Shown: piece after piece, positions 36,082-44,022 of the stretch | How the letters are laid out: the number at the start of each line of letters is the position of its first letter | Numbering within the stretch: the stretch's first letter is position 1 | DNA from: Grimontia celer | GTDB lineage: Bacteria > Pseudomonadota > Gammaproteobacteria > Enterobacterales > Vibrionaceae | Length of the DNA stretch: 64,000 nt | Assembly (NCBI RefSeq): GCF_900055185.1 | Contig: NZ_FIZX01000002.1 | Coordinates: forward strand, 438,586 to 502,585 | Direction of reading: 5' to 3' | The notes under the pieces: generated by a model | What the model saw: the letters and a program-made list of their open reading frames with translations, nothing else | Database searches by the model: none | Told to the model about the DNA's origin: nothing | Made by a program: the position numbers and the translations under genes

Positions 36082-36948
36082 TTATTGGAAGCCGAACTTG
36101 CCGTTGTCGTTTTTCCACTCGCTGCGTGGTGGAATGGTTTCAATCACATCCCAGTGCTCAACGATTTTTCCGTTGTCGACGCGGAACAGGTCGTAGAATG
36201 CAACGTGTTCATTAAGGAATGTCCCTTCGCTGATCGTCAACACGAAGTTACCTTGGCCCAGAATCTTGTGGTTTTTGGTGTAAGACATTGGCATGCCTTG
36301 CTCAGCTAGCGCTTGCAGTGCTGCGCCCAAACCTGCCAAACCATCAGCCACCATTGGGTTGTGTTGCAGGTAGGCTTCAGGTTCGTTGTCGATAAAATCA
36401 TTGATGCGCGCCATGTTGCCTTCCATCAGGATGGTTTTCACGAAGTCTGCAACAATGGCTTTGTTTTCTTCAGTTTTATCCAGATCAACCGCTTCTGTTG
36501 GGCCGTCGAGTTGGGTGCGGCCGCTGGGGTTTGCCGGGGCGATGTCTTGCAGGTTGTCCCAATGCTCAACAATTTGGCCGTTTTCAAAGCGGAATACGTC
36601 GAAGCCAACTTTAGGGCCAAAGAAATCGTATTCAGTGTGCAGGAAAACATAATCGTCATCCTGGAAGGCACGTTTCACGTCCGCTTTTGCACTGCCTTCT
36701 GGCAGGGCTTTCATCACTTCGCCAAACCCTTCCAGGCCATCTCCAACCGCAAGGTTATGCTGAATGTATTTGTTCGGTTTTACATAAGCGATAGGCGCAT
36801 GGTCACCGGTTTCAATACTGCTAATCAGTGCAACGGCCTTGTCTTTGTTTGAGAGCGACTCCGACGCTGACTGGGCGCTGCATGCAGCAATTCCCATCAC
36901 GCTGGCCACAGCAACAGAGCGAAGAAGTTTGTTTTTGATTGTTTTCAT
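36082..36948 (-). CDS. Lipoprotein with two SnoaL-like domains
   Basis: 288 aa. N-terminal signal with a probable lipobox (GIAAC, Cys23). The body is an internal duplication of a SnoaL-like (NTF2-fold) domain. The first copy has IQHNLAVGDGLEGFGEVMKAL and FRFENGQIVEHWDNLQDI; the second has LQHNPMVADGLAGLGAALQAL and FRVDNGKIVEHWDVIETI. This kind of protein occurs as an exported putative cyclase or ester-processing protein of unknown reaction. It lies 138 bp downstream of an AraC gene on the same strand. Confidence 0.85.
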   Translation of the reverse strand: MKTIKNKLLRSVAVASVMGIAACSAQSASESLSNKDKAVALISSIETGDHAPIAYVKPNKYIQHNLAVGDGLEGFGEVMKALPEGSAKADVKRAFQDDDYVFLHTEYDFFGPKVGFDVFRFENGQIVEHWDNLQDIAPANPSGRTQLDGPTEAVDLDKTEENKAIVADFVKTILMEGNMARINDFIDNEPEAYLQHNPMVADGLAGLGAALQALAEQGMPMSYTKNHKILGQGNFVLTISEGTFLNEHVAFYDLFRVDNGKIVEHWDVIETIPPRSEWKNDNGKFGFQ

Positions 36949-37086
36949 TGTCTCGTCCTTTTGTTCGGTGTTGAGGCAATGTTAAGACGAAGGAATGAAA
37001 TCGGGCAGAGTGGAAATAGGCAGAAAAATGGTCAATATCGAACCGATGTAAACTGAGTTCACTGCAAGCCTTTTATGCATCAATGG

Positions 37087-37953
37087 TTATCGATAGTGAT
37101 TTCTGAACTTGCTAGGCGTGAGGCCCGTTTCCTTTTTGAAGTATTTAACGAAATTGCTTGGGTCTTCGAACCCGAAGTCATAGGCGAGTTGTTGAGAGGT
37201 GATTTTGCTCACCACCAACCGCCGTTTGATTTCTGTAATGGTGAAGGCATCAATCATTTGTTTGGCGGTCAGAGACGTGGAAGCCTTACAAACCTGGTTG
37301 AGGGTTTTATAGGTAGTCGCAAGTTGGTCTGCATACCAGTTTGCATCGCGCGTACGTTCAAAATGTTCCTGTAGGAGCTCGATAAAACGTGAGATAAGGC
37401 GACTTTGCGAAGGAGAAAGGTTGTCGACTTCCCCGACAGTTTTCAAACGTCGATGAAGCAAGGTCAGCGCCGAGAATAAATACATCACGATCAATGGGTC
37501 ACCACCTTCACAGGTAAGCTCGGCGATCATTTCATTCAGCAATGAAAATGTGCGTTGACGGTTTTCTTCATCGAGTTCAAAGGCTGGTGAATATTGGCTG
37601 TTGAGGTGTGTGGGCGTGAAACTGGGTAGCCTCATGTTGGCGTGGACCGCATCCAGATATTCCTGTGTGAATATCAGTATTTTTCCTTCCGGCTTATTCG
37701 ATAAATCAAACGCTGTCACTTGGTCACGCTGAACGCTGATGACGGTACCAGGTTTGAAATCATATTCCTCAAAATCGACCATCTGCTTACCTTCACCTTT
37801 TTCGAAGATCACTGTCATGAAAAACGAAAGACGGTGTGGCGCTTCTGGATGATGATTTTTGAATTCCCGAGTATAGAGTTGGGAGAGTTCAATGATCTCT
37901 ACATCGGGCAAGGCAGCATCGCGCTGCTTAAAGTCGATCAGTGGAATTGCCAT
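37087..37953 (-). CDS. AraC-family transcriptional regulator
   Basis: 288 aa. The N-terminal cupin-like sensor (residues 20-150, including FKPGTVISVQRDQVTAFD) is joined to a C-terminal AraC DNA-binding domain that ends TSQQLAYDFGFEDPSNFVKYFKKETGLTPSKFR, given here in part as YDFGFEDPSNFVKYF. The SnoaL-like lipoprotein gene is the next gene downstream and is its likely target. The effector is unknown. Confidence 0.9.
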   Translation of the reverse strand: MAIPLIDFKQRDAALPDVEIIELSQLYTREFKNHHPEAPHRLSFFMTVIFEKGEGKQMVDFEEYDFKPGTVISVQRDQVTAFDLSNKPEGKILIFTQEYLDAVHANMRLPSFTPTHLNSQYSPAFELDEENRQRTFSLLNEMIAELTCEGGDPLIVMYLFSALTLLHRRLKTVGEVDNLSPSQSRLISRFIELLQEHFERTRDANWYADQLATTYKTLNQVCKASTSLTAKQMIDAFTITEIKRRLVVSKITSQQLAYDFGFEDPSNFVKYFKKETGLTPSKFRNHYR

Positions 37954-38044
37954 GTGCGTCGCGAAAATTAGGAAAAAGATGAAATCATTCTAGCCCAATG
38001 TGAAGCCAAAGCGTGACTAAGTGATTGACTATGAAATAAATTGA

Positions 38045-38884
38045 ATGCCGAACGAGATGTACATCGTAAAAGGAAAACGGTGGCCTGTCCCCCTTCTTTC
38101 AAGGAACTTTTGCTTGGAACTTAAAATAGATAAACGCAGAACCATTGTCGATATTCACGAGAATGGTGTGCGTGCTCATCCTTGTCTGGTTGTGGCAATT
38201 CATGGCGACAGTCCTTTTGGCGCGGTGAGCTATCAAAATCAGTTTGCGAAAGCCATCGCCAAGCGTGCCAGTAATGTCGTTTCTGTTGGGTTATTGAGAC
38301 CGGGGTTCAAGGACGATTTGGGGAGAAAATCTGGCAGTTGGAAAGGCTTCTGTGTTGGTGATAACTACAACCGTAAACGTATCGATCACATTGTCTCAGC
38401 CATCCAAACGCTCAAAGATCTTTATAGTCCTTCCAAGATCATCATCTGTGGCCATTCTGGAGGCGCAGCGATAACAGGAAAAATCATCGCGTATTATCCG
38501 AGCCTTGCTGATATAGCTGTGATGGTTTCCTGTCCTGCGGATATTAACCGTTGGCGGAAAGACATGTATGAACAACATCGCAATCCTCTGTTTTGGGGCA
38601 ATCTTCGGGTAACGTCTCCGATGGCGCTGGTGGACAGGATCGATGCTAAGACAGGTATTCATCTGATTTGCGGCAAAGAAGACGATGTCACCCAGCCCTA
38701 TCTGACTGAAGACTACGCGAAAGCCTTGAATCAGAATGGCAAGAAAGTGCAGACCGACGTTATTCCCGGTGGTCATGACATTTTTCTGGATGAGTTTGTA
38801 ATTGATAAAGTGGTCGTAAAAGTGAATTCGATGCTTAGTCAGAGCAAGAATGCTCAGGCAATAGAGGCGGATTGTCAGGCATAA
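38045..38884 (+). CDS. Alpha/beta-hydrolase fold protein
   Basis: 279 aa. Nucleophile elbow GHSGG in IIICGHSGGAAITGKII, oxyanion region VVAIHGDSPFGAVS, Asp region ICGKEDDVTQP and a terminal His in VIPGGHDIF complete a serine-hydrolase triad. No signal peptide. The start is uncertain because no strong ribosome site precedes the ATG at 38045. It lies 34 bp before the pentapeptide gene. Substrate unknown. Confidence 0.82.
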   Translation: MPNEMYIVKGKRWPVPLLSRNFCLELKIDKRRTIVDIHENGVRAHPCLVVAIHGDSPFGAVSYQNQFAKAIAKRASNVVSVGLLRPGFKDDLGRKSGSWKGFCVGDNYNRKRIDHIVSAIQTLKDLYSPSKIIICGHSGGAAITGKIIAYYPSLADIAVMVSCPADINRWRKDMYEQHRNPLFWGNLRVTSPMALVDRIDAKTGIHLICGKEDDVTQPYLTEDYAKALNQNGKKVQTDVIPGGHDIFLDEFVIDKVVVKVNSMLSQSKNAQAIEADCQA

Positions 38885-38918
38885 TGCTGTCTATAGACCG
38901 TATTTGGGAACAACGATA

Positions 38919-39512
38919 ATGATTGAAAGTGGCGAAAGTTATTATGACGAGCTGTTCGCGAAGAAAGACCTGCAAGGCGAATCGTTCACGGGCATAGAGT
39001 TTGAGGAGTGTCGCTTTGAAGAATGCGACTTCTCTGATGCTATTTTCAAAAACTGTAAATTCATCAATTGTGAGTTTGCACGCTGTAATCTGAGTTTGAT
39101 GAACCTGTCCGGCTCACGTCTTTTTACGGTGCAATTTGAAGAATGTAAGTTGGTGGGCGTGGACTGGAGCAAGGCCGACTGGCCTTCTTACCATGTTGAT
39201 TTCGAACTCAGGTTCAAGCAGTGCATTTTGAATGATGCTTCGTTTTTTGGGTTGACGCTGCACGAGCTCAAACTCGAAGAGTGTAAGTTACATGAAGTGG
39301 ATTTCCGGGAAGGGGACTTCCAGCAATCTTCGATGACATACTGCGATTTTACCCATGCCCAGTTTATGCGCACCAATCTGCAAGAGGTCGATTTCACTGA
39401 ATCGACAGACTACGCCATCAATGTATTAGAAAATCAGCTCAAAGGTGCTAAGTTCTCTCGCTACGAAGCGCTTAACCTGCTGGAAAGTCTGGGTATTGAG
39501 TTGGTGGACTGA
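38919..39512 (+). CDS. Pentapeptide-repeat protein, Qnr-like
   Basis: 197 aa from the ATG at 38919. It is built of A/C-(D/N/E)-(L/F)-x-x repeats throughout (FEECRFEECDFSDAIFKNC, CNLSLMNLSG, CDFTHAQFMRTNL, QEVDFTEST), which fold as a right-handed beta-helix. The C-terminal cap GAKFSRYEALNLLESLGIELVD (shown here as RYEALNLLESLGI) resembles the NYQASLLMERLGI cap of Qnr proteins. Such proteins mimic DNA and shield gyrase; vibrio chromosomes are known reservoirs of Qnr homologues. It is shorter than Qnr (about 218 aa), so a related but different role is possible. Confidence 0.82.
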   Translation: MIESGESYYDELFAKKDLQGESFTGIEFEECRFEECDFSDAIFKNCKFINCEFARCNLSLMNLSGSRLFTVQFEECKLVGVDWSKADWPSYHVDFELRFKQCILNDASFFGLTLHELKLEECKLHEVDFREGDFQQSSMTYCDFTHAQFMRTNLQEVDFTESTDYAINVLENQLKGAKFSRYEALNLLESLGIELVD

Positions 39513-39573
39513 ACAATAAAGACGTTGCGTGAATGCAGTGCATCCGAACCACGCGAAGAGAAGTTTCTTGAGG

Positions 39574-39602
39574 GCCGAGCCGCATAGCGACTCGGCTTTT
39601 TT
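39574..39602. terminator. Terminator after the pentapeptide gene
   Basis: GCCGAGCCGC pairs with GCGACTCGGC (one mismatch) around ATA, followed by TTTTTT. It faces the convergent GH5 gene. Confidence 0.85.
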
Positions 39603-39606
39603 AAAA

Positions 39607-41958
39607 CTAGCGATAAACGCGAAGCCATTGGGCGTTTTCCAGCGCCTTCTGCGGATCACCGAGAACAACATTAGAAGACGCCTGGTCACTGGTTGCGCTC
39701 ACGCTGAGATTTGGGAAGCCTCTTACCTCCAGCACGTTATCGTTAAAGGAGAAATGACGATTCTGCGTAAAGAAGTCATTGCAGTTCCAAATCTTCACGT
39801 TGGTTCCTTGAGTTCTGTCGCCACCAATATCTAAGCATTGATTTCTATCCAGGCTAGAGCGCAGAAAATGATTCTGCTCATCATATATCCAGCGTTGAGC
39901 ATTGGTGTTATTACAAGGGTAACTTTGCACGTTCGTGCCATTGAAGGTGAATCCACCTGCCACATCCAGGCACAAACCTGTTGCTTGATTCACAAGTGAA
40001 AACTCACCGCTTCGGCTGTGGTCTTCTGGGTAACCTCCGTGTGTCATTTGTCCAGGCAGGTAAACCACGCTTTCCTGACGTTCAAGTAAATTGTTCTTCA
40101 GGGCAGTTTGAAGCTCTTTAAGGGAAATGGCTTCATGGTCAGTGCTTTCGACAATGAGTGCGAAATGTACATCATCGTCCTGACGATCGAGATTAAGCAT
40201 GATACCTGTCCCTTGCCCGGTAACAGAGATACCGTCTCCGAGGTCACCTTCTGTTAATCCTTTAACGATTCCCCAGTCGGTAACTAAAACAGCAGAAGAG
40301 GGATTCATATGTCCTGGAATGAACATTTCTGTAGGTTTTTGTAGCGCCTTGCCTTGCCATGTCATCAATGCAAAACGCGTGTCCGCGAACAATGGGCGGT
40401 CTTCATAAACGTCTGGCAAATCAACGCGCAAAATCGCCCAATCTAGCGGGTCATTCCATCTATCACGTACGATGGCATTGAAGTGAAACGCAATAAGATC
40501 ACCCTGAACTTTTCGCGGATACAAACGCTCCACCAGTCTTTCATCGACGGTGTATTCCTGGCTGAAGTTGCGAATGACAGAGAAATCTTCGCCGTTCCAG
40601 GCATCCGTGGCACTCACAAACAAATCAGGGTTGTTGTGGATGTTCTCTTGGTGATTGTCATAGTTGTGGTCCCATTGCCAGTGTGTGCCTGACATCATGG
40701 TCGTATGGAAATCAACAAAACGGTCGGTTCCTGACTTACGGTCACTGATCTCCATGGCTTGATAGGTTGCATTGGACAGTCGATGGTTATCCGTGTGTCC
40801 AAAACCACCATTTGGCGCGCCAAATTCTGTCAGTATCACGGGAATTTCAAGGAAGTCTGACTCATTGCGTACGAAATCCAGATTTCTAAAATAGCTCGCA
40901 TTTCGTGGGGTACTCAGGTCAAACGCTCTTCGGTTGCTGTCATAGTAGTGAGCCGAAAATACAAAACCTTCCCCTGGTGGCGTTTCCAGATAGCCGCCTC
41001 CTGTTTCTGATGTTGCGAGCGGAATAGGCGTATTCCAAAATACAAGAGGCTCGGCAAATACCCATTTATTTTCCCAACCTTCAAGCGTATTTAAACTAGT
41101 ACGAACGCGCTGATAAAAAGGCCAAAGAAACTGGTTATCAAATTCTGCGTGGTTGTTAATACCTAATTCATGGATACCGCCATCTGATGGTTCATTAATT
41201 GGTTCGATTCCCAGCACATATTGAAATTCTTCTTCGGTCAGTTGATCTTTAATTGCCTCTGCTAAATGGGACATTTGCCAGAGAAATTCATCCTGTACTT
41301 TTCGTTCACCTGCGGTGGTATTTATTGAGCTGTTTAACCAAAAGTCTCTCTGTGCTGCGCGCGCGGTATCGTTGAAAATGAGATTGGCAAACCAACTTGA
41401 TAAGCAATGAAAGGAACCGATAGCGCTGCATCCACTGCGCCCATGCCCACCACCACGAACAATCCACTCGGGCGCGCCATTACCTGTAATCCGGTCTGTT
41501 CTAATGAAGGTGTGGCGAGAGTATAGATCGGCGTGGAAGTCGACGATGACATACATATCGCGCTTTATCGCTTCCCGCATTTGGGCTATGACCTCGTCAA
41601 CATAGTTTTGGTCGATATAATCCACTTCGGGATGCACACCTTCCCAAGCAACGGTAAATCGAACAACATTCGACCCTGTTTTGTTTCGCATTTGTTCAAA
41701 ACTGAAAGCAGCGTCGTTCGCATTCACAAAAGGCTTAAAGCCAGTCCAATGTAATTTCACAGAACCTGAAACATTGAACCCTCTCAATATTGTTTCACGC
41801 CCATACTCGTCTCTAAATATGTGGCTGACTTCACCAGCGATATTCTTGGTGCTCAGGTTTAGATCATTTTGGTTAGTATCCTCTGTGGCTAATACGGAGC
41901 TATTCATTAAGCAAGACATACTCAACATTGCATAAACGGCGATAGGTTTCATATTCAT
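39607..41958 (-). CDS. Secreted GH5 glycoside hydrolase (endoglycoceramidase-like) with ricin-type lectin domain
   Basis: 783 aa from the ATG at 41958, which gives a normal signal peptide (MNMKPIAVYAMLSMSCLMNSSVLA in parts); the frame is open to 42015. The GH5 barrel covers about 30-430: ILRGFNVSGSVKLHW, VIVDFHADLYSRHTF, the acid/base Glu in GIEPINEPSDG and the nucleophile Glu in PVILTEFGAPNGG. The HADLYSR stretch resembles endoglycoceramidases, which cut glycolipids. Residues about 655-783 are a ricin B/CBM13-like lectin (LVNQATGLCLDVAGG, CNNTNAQRWIYDEQ, RNQCLDIGG). The enzyme is exported and probably acts on glycolipids or polysaccharides outside the cell. Confidence 0.85.
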   Translation of the reverse strand: MNMKPIAVYAMLSMSCLMNSSVLATEDTNQNDLNLSTKNIAGEVSHIFRDEYGRETILRGFNVSGSVKLHWTGFKPFVNANDAAFSFEQMRNKTGSNVVRFTVAWEGVHPEVDYIDQNYVDEVIAQMREAIKRDMYVIVDFHADLYSRHTFIRTDRITGNGAPEWIVRGGGHGRSGCSAIGSFHCLSSWFANLIFNDTARAAQRDFWLNSSINTTAGERKVQDEFLWQMSHLAEAIKDQLTEEEFQYVLGIEPINEPSDGGIHELGINNHAEFDNQFLWPFYQRVRTSLNTLEGWENKWVFAEPLVFWNTPIPLATSETGGGYLETPPGEGFVFSAHYYDSNRRAFDLSTPRNASYFRNLDFVRNESDFLEIPVILTEFGAPNGGFGHTDNHRLSNATYQAMEISDRKSGTDRFVDFHTTMMSGTHWQWDHNYDNHQENIHNNPDLFVSATDAWNGEDFSVIRNFSQEYTVDERLVERLYPRKVQGDLIAFHFNAIVRDRWNDPLDWAILRVDLPDVYEDRPLFADTRFALMTWQGKALQKPTEMFIPGHMNPSSAVLVTDWGIVKGLTEGDLGDGISVTGQGTGIMLNLDRQDDDVHFALIVESTDHEAISLKELQTALKNNLLERQESVVYLPGQMTHGGYPEDHSRSGEFSLVNQATGLCLDVAGGFTFNGTNVQSYPCNNTNAQRWIYDEQNHFLRSSLDRNQCLDIGGDRTQGTNVKIWNCNDFFTQNRHFSFNDNVLEVRGFPNLSVSATSDQASSNVVLGDPQKALENAQWLRVYR

Positions 41959-42015
41959 CAATCCAACAGTGATTAAACACAAAATTAATGAATCAGAGGA
42001 AAATATTGGCTTCAA

Positions 42016-42257
42016 GCAGAAGAGGGTATTTTAGTTTTTTCGTCATACTTTTAGAAATATTGCTCAGTAGTAACAAACCCAAAATAACCAAATTGTCATG
42101 AGAGAAAACTGAGGAACATCGAAATACGCACTTATTGTAACAAGCGAGTTACATTCGATTAACGAAAGTGGATTGACAATGAATATGAAAATAAAGGCTT
42201 ATGGACCGATCTGTTTATGCCTTTTTTCTATCAATGTCGTTTGGGGAACAGAAAAAG
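42016..42257. other. Intergenic stretch upstream of the GH5 gene
   Basis: About 240 bp carrying the promoter of the GH5 gene on the minus strand; A+T-rich, with no confident promoter boxes. It contains the beginning of a 48-codon reading frame on the plus strand (42179-42325) that overlaps the helicase terminator; see the findings. Confidence 0.4.
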
Positions 42258-42283
42258 ATCCGAGTGTAGGAAGGCACTCGGAT
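42252..42283 (-). terminator. Terminator of the DEAD-box helicase gene
   Basis: On the minus strand ATCCGAGTG pairs with CACTCGGAT around 8 bases and is followed by TTTTT. It lies 39 bp past the helicase stop codon. Confidence 0.85.
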
Positions 42284-42321
42284 TTATCGGTTTCAATAAA
42301 TGTTCAGCCAGTGTGTGTTAC

Positions 42322-43554
42322 CTAACGCTTTTTCGCTCCCGCTTTTTTCAACAACTGGCGCTTGAGGCGACGCTTCTCTCCACCGCGGCCCCCACGCTTT
42401 TCATGGTGCTCTTTATCTGCGTTGATATCCGGTTCGAAACCTGCCAGCCATTCCTGAGGGAGGCGTTGGTCAATCAGGGCTTCAATAGCGGTGAGCATGC
42501 CTTCTTCTTCACGGCTCACGAGCGATATCGCCATGCCAGATTTTCCCGCGCGACCGGTACGGCCGATTCGGTGAATATAGTCTTCCGCTTGGTGTGGCAG
42601 TTCGTAGTTGAAAACGGTATCCAGCGAGGGGATATCTAAGCCGCGCGCTGCTACATCGGTTGCTACCAACACACGCACAGTACCGTTTTTAAAGCCTTCC
42701 AATGCGCGGTTGCGTGCGCCTTGGGTTTTCTCTCCATGAATGGCTTCTGCAGCCAGCCCGTCGAGTTTGAGTTCGTTTGCCAGCGCTTCAGTACTTTGGC
42801 GGGTTTTAGCGAACACCAATACCTGCTGCAAGTTGCGGCTGCCAATCAGGTAGGAAAGTAGTTCGCGCTTACGTTTTCTGTCAACGGGATGTACCAACTG
42901 ATTGACGGTTTCAGCTGTGCTGTTGGCGGTCGATACTTCGACTCGCACAGGGTCGTTAAGCAGGCGGTAAGCCAGATCCATGACCTGTTTTGGGTAGGTT
43001 GCGGAGAAAAAGAGTGTCTGGCGCTCTTTCGGCATTTTCTTCATCAGGCGCTTGATGTCTGAAATAAAGCCCATGTCGAGCATGCGATCTGCTTCATCGA
43101 GAACCAGCGCATCTAGGCTGCTCAGTTGCAAGGTACCAATATGAAGGTGATCGAGCAGGCGACCCGGCGTGCCGACAATGATCTCTGGCTTTTTCGCCAA
43201 CTGATTTTTCTGAGGATTAATGTTCGCGCCGCCATACAGCGCCACACATTTCAGAGAGGTGTGCTGGCCATACTCTGCAACTTTGTCATACACCTGTTGT
43301 GCAAGCTCGCGTGTTGGCGTAACGATCAACACTCGCGCAGAACCTTTCACACCACGTTCCAGAAGCTGGTGAATCAGCGGCAGCGTAAAGGCGGCGGTTT
43401 TGCCTGTACCTGTTTGCGCTGCACCCATCACGTCTTTTCCTTCCAGCACTTTTGGAATCGCTTGCTGCTGGATATCCGTTGGCTCGCTATAACCAAGCTC
43501 GTTCAGCGTTTGCTGAAGCGTAGGATGAAGAAGTGAGAATACGTTGTCTGACAT
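42322..43554 (-). CDS. DEAD-box ATP-dependent RNA helicase (RhlE-like)
   Basis: 410 aa with all core motifs: Q motif (EPTDIQQQAIP), Walker A AQTGTGKTAAF, PTRELAQQ, TPGRLLDH, DEAD in VLDEADRMLDMGF, SAT, ATDVAARGLDIP and HRIGRTGRAG. The C-terminal tail is short and basic (KRGGRGGEKRRLKRQLLKKAG) and should bind RNA. It unwinds RNA during ribosome assembly or decay. The RhlE subgroup is most likely on the short basic tail. Monocistronic with its own terminator. Confidence 0.95.
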   Translation of the reverse strand: MSDNVFSLLHPTLQQTLNELGYSEPTDIQQQAIPKVLEGKDVMGAAQTGTGKTAAFTLPLIHQLLERGVKGSARVLIVTPTRELAQQVYDKVAEYGQHTSLKCVALYGGANINPQKNQLAKKPEIIVGTPGRLLDHLHIGTLQLSSLDALVLDEADRMLDMGFISDIKRLMKKMPKERQTLFFSATYPKQVMDLAYRLLNDPVRVEVSTANSTAETVNQLVHPVDRKRKRELLSYLIGSRNLQQVLVFAKTRQSTEALANELKLDGLAAEAIHGEKTQGARNRALEGFKNGTVRVLVATDVAARGLDIPSLDTVFNYELPHQAEDYIHRIGRTGRAGKSGMAISLVSREEEGMLTAIEALIDQRLPQEWLAGFEPDINADKEHHEKRGGRGGEKRRLKRQLLKKAGAKKR

Positions 43555-43643
43555 TGGTAAAAAGTTCCGCCATAAAGAAGGGGCGCGAGTGTATCAGATA
43601 GTCTGATTTCACGGAAATGCTGTGCATAATCTGCACTCGTATA

Positions 43644-43913
43644 CTAGGGGCTGCTGACCTTTGGTGGTGATTTTTGCAGCAGTTTGTGGGGATTTTATGC
43701 AAGGCAGAGGCTTCGATGTGTAGCTGGCCTACATGAGAAGCTGATAACGCAGCAGAAAGTCCCCACAAACGCTGCCCGAAGGGTTCTGCTCTAAGCGTTT
43801 TATGCTTTGTTGAGGTGTATTTGCTTAGAATCACTAGGCGGCACACACCTCGCCGCGCCTAAAACGCTTATAGCTAGAACAAAATTTAACCACCAAAGGT
43901 CAGCAGCCCCTAG
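43644..43913. mobile_element. MITE-like element with 25-bp perfect terminal inverted repeats
   Basis: 270 bp with no coding capacity. The ends are a perfect 25-bp inverted repeat starting CTAGGGGCTGCTGACC (43644-43668) and its complement at 43889-43913. The outermost CTAG on both sides may be a 4-bp target duplication, as made by IS5-type elements (YTAR targets). Inside, GTTTGTGGGGA near 43681 pairs with TCCCCACAAAC near 43758, and AAGCGTTTTA pairs with TAAAACGCTT, so the element folds on itself. I recall similar non-coding repeats in Vibrionaceae genomes. It lies between the helicase and GCS2-like genes, about 90 bp upstream of the helicase start. Confidence 0.75.
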
Positions 43914-44022
43914 CTCAGGAATGCGAATATTGGCGTGATTGTCGACCCGGAAGTCGCTACTTGCCTGTAATGGCGGTGTTTTTGTTCTATGTTAAACATT
44001 GAAGTCAAGCGAGGGTGAGGCA

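Noticed and set aside
43487-43846. 119-codon minus-strand frame across the inverted-repeat element and helicase start
   Set aside because: It overlaps the helicase start in another frame and ends inside a non-coding repeat; no transposase motif.
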